Shown here in pieces: positions 60,839 through 64,000 of a DNA stretch of 64,000 bases; position 1 is the first letter of the stretch, and each line of letters begins with the position of its first letter. Source of the DNA: Sphingomonas lacunae (GTDB taxonomy: Bacteria; Pseudomonadota; Alphaproteobacteria; Sphingomonadales; Sphingomonadaceae). The notes beneath the pieces are model-generated. The model searched no databases. It was given only the letters and a program-made list of their open reading frames with translations, and was not told where the DNA came from. The translations under genes were made by a program, and so were the position numbers. The DNA is taken from contig NZ_CP053015.1 in assembly GCF_012979535.1 (NCBI RefSeq), forward strand, positions 2,046,001 to 2,110,000. The letters run 5' to 3'.

Positions 60839-61961
60839 CAGCTATGGTCCTTGCAATACGTTGTGCGGCCAGGCCGTCTCCATAGGGATTGTGGGCACGG
60901 GTCATGGCGGAATAGGCGTTGCTATCGTCGAGAAGGGTGAAAATTCCGGAAACGATGGTCTCAGCATCTGTGCCAACCAGACGGGCCGTGCCAGCGGCGA
61001 CGCCTTCTGGCCTTTCGGTGGTGTCGCGCATGACCAGCACCGGCTTGCCGAGGCTCGGCGCTTCCTCTTGCACGCCGCCGCTATCGGTAAGGACGATGGT
61101 GCTCATCGTCATCAGGCGGACGAAGTGCGGATAATCGAGCGGATCGATCAGGGCGACATTGTCGCGCCCGGCCAGCATGTGTTCCATCACCGGGCGAACG
61201 GCCGGATTGGGATGGACCGGAAAGATGACGGCAGTGTCGGGCCGGTCGGCAATGCTGCCGATGGCGCGGGCAATGTTGGCCATGCCGTCGCCAAAATTTT
61301 CCCGACGGTGCGATGTGACGGCAATGATGCGTTTGCCGGCAAAACGGGTGGCCAAATGGTCGAGCCCGGCGGCGAGTGCCGGTTCGGCCTCTATGCGCGC
61401 GCGCGTGGCGAGCAGCGCATCAATCACAGTATTGCCTGTCACATGGATGGCGCTGTCCGGCACATTTTCGGCCCTTAGCGCGTCTGCAGCAGCCTGGGTC
61501 GGGGCGAAATGCAGATCGGCAATGGTCCCGGTAACCTTGCGGTTCACTTCCTCGGGCCAGGGCGAGTAGATATTGCCGCTGCGCAGGCCGGCTTCGACAT
61601 GGCCAACCGGAATCTTGCGGAAATAGGCGCTGATCGTTGCCATCATCGTCGTCAGCGTGTCGCCGTGAACGAGGATGCGGTCCGGCTTGGTGGCATCAAG
61701 GGCCGCGCCGAACTGGGTCAAAATGCGGGCGGACAGTGCATCAAGCGTCTGATTGTCCTGCATCAGATCCAGATCAATATCGGGCGATATCCGGGCGATT
61801 TCGAGCACCTGATCGAGCAAGCCGCGATGCTGGGCGGTGACGCAGACGCGCGTTTCAAGCCCGGGCTGCTGCCGCAGTGCATGGACGAGCGGAAACATCT
61901 TGATCGCTTCGGGCCTTGTTCCGAAGACAAGGAGTATGCGGGCAGTGGAATTGGGTTGCAT
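60822..61961 (-). CDS. wecB: UDP-N-acetylglucosamine 2-epimerase, non-hydrolysing
   Basis: The 379-residue protein converts UDP-GlcNAc to UDP-ManNAc. Family motifs are VFGTRPEAIKMFPLV, GHVEAGLRSGNIYSPWPEE, TSHRREN and SGGVQEEAPSLGKPVLVMRD (in parts). The ATG at 61961 is chosen over a TTG two codons upstream. It is the first gene of the leftward run wecB-wecC-manA-manC and divergent from the GDP-mannose 3,5-epimerase gene across 190 bases. Confidence 0.93.
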   Translation of the reverse strand: MQPNSTARILLVFGTRPEAIKMFPLVHALRQQPGLETRVCVTAQHRGLLDQVLEIARISPDIDLDLMQDNQTLDALSARILTQFGAALDATKPDRILVHGDTLTTMMATISAYFRKIPVGHVEAGLRSGNIYSPWPEEVNRKVTGTIADLHFAPTQAAADALRAENVPDSAIHVTGNTVIDALLATRARIEAEPALAAGLDHLATRFAGKRIIAVTSHRRENFGDGMANIARAIGSIADRPDTAVIFPVHPNPAVRPVMEHMLAGRDNVALIDPLDYPHFVRLMTMSTIVLTDSGGVQEEAPSLGKPVLVMRDTTERPEGVAAGTARLVGTDAETIVSGIFTLLDDSNAYSAMTRAHNPYGDGLAAQRIARTIADAHRQ

Positions 61962-62151
61962 GGGCAAGGAATAGCAGATTTTGCCTAACGTTTGGTCAAT
62001 CGTCAGGAACGCTACCCTGCGATTGGCAAATAAGCAGAGGGTTAAGACGCTTGTCCAGTTCGCACTGCGCGGCTAGAGCCCCCCAAAATAAGACTGGGAC
62101 CGGGATTCGGGCGCACGTTCCCCCCACACAATCCATAACATGGAGTGACAC

Positions 62152-63126
62152 GTGACAAAGTCTGCACTGGTATGCGGAGCTGGCGGTTTTATTGGCAGCC
62201 ACCTCGTCAAGCGCCTGAAACGCGAAGGTTTCTGGGTTCGTGGCGTTGACCTGAAGTTTCCTGAATTCGCCGAGACTGAGGCTGACGATTTCCTTATTGG
62301 TGACCTTCGCAATCAGGCAGTGTGCGACCAAGTGATCGACCGCCGTTTTGATGAGGTTTATCAGCTTGCTGCCGATATGGGCGGGGCCGGATATATTTTT
62401 ACCGGTCTGAACGATGCCGACATCATGCACAATTCGGCGACGATCAACCTTAATGTTCTTGATCGTTTGCATAAGCGGAACACCAAGCGGGTGTTTTATT
62501 CGTCTTCAGCCTGCATGTATCCGGCCTATAACCAAGAGGATCCTGACAACCCCAACTGTGAGGAAAGTTCTGCCTATCCTGCAGCGCCTGATAGTGAATA
62601 TGGCTGGGAAAAGCTGTTCTCGGAGCGACTCTATCTGGCCTATAACCGTAACCACGGCATGTCCAATCGCGTCGCCCGTTACCACAATATCTTTGGTCCC
62701 GAGGGCACCTGGACCGGTGGCAAGGAGAAGGCTCCCGCCGCTGTGTGCCGGAAGGTCGCCATGGCCAAAAGTGGCGAAGAGATCGAAATCTGGGGCGACG
62801 GCACGCAGACACGGTCGTTCCTCTACATCGATGAATGTGTGGAAGGCACCCTGCGCCTGACCCGATCCGACTTTGAGGGTCCGGTCAATGTGGGATCGGA
62901 CGAAATGGTGTCCATCAACCAGCTGGTCGATCTGGTTGCCGACATTGCCGGCAAGGATATTCGCAAGAACCACATTCCCGGACCGCTTGGAGTGCGGGGT
63001 CGCAACAGCGACAACCGTCTGATCGAACAACGTCTTGGATGGCGGCCGAGCCAGTCTCTTCGGAAGGGCCTGGAGGCAACCTATGAGTGGGTTGAGCGTC
63101 AGGTAAAGCGGAACGACGCGAGCTGA
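62152..63126 (+). CDS. GDP-mannose 3,5-epimerase homologue
   Basis: The 324-residue extended SDR protein has GAGGFIGSHL, LAADMGGAGYI, SSSACMYP, catalytic YGWEK, RYHNIFGPEGTWTGGKEKAP (in parts) and GPLGVRGRNSDN near the end. These blocks are those of plant GDP-mannose 3,5-epimerase, which makes GDP-L-galactose and GDP-L-gulose. Start is GTG at 62152. The GDP-mannose genes on the other strand would supply the substrate. It is followed by a fucose-synthase-like gene after 25 bases, suggesting an unusual L-sugar for a surface polysaccharide. Confidence 0.88.
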   Translation: MTKSALVCGAGGFIGSHLVKRLKREGFWVRGVDLKFPEFAETEADDFLIGDLRNQAVCDQVIDRRFDEVYQLAADMGGAGYIFTGLNDADIMHNSATINLNVLDRLHKRNTKRVFYSSSACMYPAYNQEDPDNPNCEESSAYPAAPDSEYGWEKLFSERLYLAYNRNHGMSNRVARYHNIFGPEGTWTGGKEKAPAAVCRKVAMAKSGEEIEIWGDGTQTRSFLYIDECVEGTLRLTRSDFEGPVNVGSDEMVSINQLVDLVADIAGKDIRKNHIPGPLGVRGRNSDNRLIEQRLGWRPSQSLRKGLEATYEWVERQVKRNDAS

Positions 63127-63151
63127 AGCGGCTATAGGCGGGATCAGGCCC

Positions 63152-64000
63152 GTGGCAACATCGCTCAGTCCTTCTTTGGCAGGATGCCGCGTCTGGGTTG
63201 CCGGCCATGCCGGCATGCTTGGACAGGCATTGCTGCGCGCCCTGGAGCAGTCAGGAGCCACCGCCCTGACGGCTTCGCGCGCTCAGCTGGACCTTCGCGA
63301 CCGTGACGCTGTGGCGGCCTGGCTTGGCCAGGAGCGCCCGGACATGGCGGTGATCGCGGCGGCGCGGGTTGGCGGCGTGGCGGCCTATGAGGCTGCTCCG
63401 CTTGATTATCTCGCCGATAATGCGCTGATTGCGCTGTCGGTCACCGCTGCCGCTGCTGCGGTGCGCCTGCCGAGATTATGCTTTGTCGCTTCGGCTGCCG
63501 CCTATCCGGAGCATGCGGCTCAGCCGTTGCAGGAATCGGCCTTGATGAGCGGCCCGCTCGATGCGGCCCACCGGACCTATGGCTTGGCAAAGCTGTTGGG
63601 TATTGAGGCGGTTGCATCGGCGAGACGGCAACATGGCCTGGACTGGTTTTCCGTGTTGCCGACCAATCTCTATGGACGAGGTGGCAAGGATGATGCGCAG
63701 AACGGGCATGTTCTGGCGACCCTTGTCCGGCGTGCGCTGGCGGCCAAGGCGGATGGCGATGCCGAGATGCTGGTATGGGGAACAGGTGCGGCACGGCGGG
63801 ATTTCCTGCATGTCGATGACTGCGCACGAGCCATAGTCTTGCTGCTTGGCGCGTCGCATGGGCATGATGTAGTGAATATCGGCAGCGGCGCGGATGTCAG
63901 CATTGCTGACCTTGCAGCGATAATCTCTTCGGCCGCAGATTATGAGGGCGAACTGCGGTTCGACCCGTCAAAACCCGAAGGTGCAGCACGTCGGATGATG
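63152..64000 (+). CDS. GDP-L-fucose synthase-like SDR protein (3' end outside window)
   Basis: From a GTG at 63152 the frame is open to the window end, giving 283 residues. It has the NADP motif VAGHAGMLGQAL, LDLRDRDAV, ARVGGVAAYE, ASAAAYPEHA and catalytic YGLAK, then FSVLPTNLYGRGGKDD, and WGTGAARRDFLHVDD. This is the pattern of GDP-fucose synthase (Fcl/WcaG), a 3,5-epimerase/4-reductase. No GDP-mannose 4,6-dehydratase is visible in the window; it may follow. The 5' end may be later than chosen. Confidence 0.88.
   Translation, partial: MATSLSPSLAGCRVWVAGHAGMLGQALLRALEQSGATALTASRAQLDLRDRDAVAAWLGQERPDMAVIAAARVGGVAAYEAAPLDYLADNALIALSVTAAAAAVRLPRLCFVASAAAYPEHAAQPLQESALMSGPLDAAHRTYGLAKLLGIEAVASARRQHGLDWFSVLPTNLYGRGGKDDAQNGHVLATLVRRALAAKADGDAEMLVWGTGAARRDFLHVDDCARAIVLLLGASHGHDVVNIGSGADVSIADLAAIISSAADYEGELRFDPSKPEGAARRMM

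Overview
This window is a piece of an alphaproteobacterial chromosome, most probably from the order Sphingomonadales. The evidence is the high-GC, tightly packed gene order; a circularly permuted two-piece tmRNA; a Ros/MucR regulator; an NDUFS4-like respiratory accessory subunit; the conserved runs rpiB-glyA-nrdR and fur-plsC-miaB-phoH-ybeY-corC; and short palindromic repeats of the kind scattered through sphingomonad genomes. No rRNA, CRISPR array, transposase or phage module is visible. The species cannot be named from the sequence.

Layout, left part (1-33 kb). The window opens in the 3' end of a methyltransferase gene. Then come an M15 peptidase, trhO and rpsD; a leftward rpiB-glyA-orf-nrdR-trmJ run; a hydrolase; a truncated Rhs tail; a cysteine desulfurase/ferredoxin pair; the SRP RNA; dnaX-ybaB; lon; hup; tRNA-Val; a PhoP/PhoQ-like two-component system; polyprenyl synthase; a zinc-type CDF exporter; hrpB; a leftward LemA plus three TPM-domain operon; mscL; tmRNA; an amidase; and stress-related genes.

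Middle part (33-51 kb). After tRNA-Thr there is a long rightward housekeeping run: nfu, a nitroreductase, tsaB, rimI, mucR, fur, plsC, miaB, phoH, ybeY, corC, a glycosyltransferase, rarA and a metallophosphatase. It serves Fe-S assembly, tRNA modification, rRNA maturation, iron and global regulation, and lipid synthesis. Two leftward nucleotide-sugar genes (a 4-epimerase and a TviB-like dehydrogenase) and hslVU follow.

Right part (51-64 kb). An accessory-looking island (about 51.1-57.2 kb) is rich in repeats and in small proteins I do not recognise. Its centre is a DNA methyltransferase fused to a restriction-endonuclease-like domain. The gene has three exactly spaced 21-bp repeats upstream and a 140-bp palindromic element read in frame between its two domains. 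The island ends with a membrane protein that joins an SH3-like domain to an Ivy-like lysozyme-inhibitor domain. The rest is a surface-polysaccharide precursor cluster: GDP-mannose synthesis (mannose-6-phosphate isomerase, mannose-1-phosphate guanylyltransferase), UDP-ManNAcA synthesis (wecB, wecC), a close homologue of plant GDP-mannose 3,5-epimerase, and a GDP-fucose-synthase-like gene cut by the window end. I consider the methyltransferase/nuclease locus, the Ivy-like fusion and the GDP-mannose 3,5-epimerase the items most worth following up.
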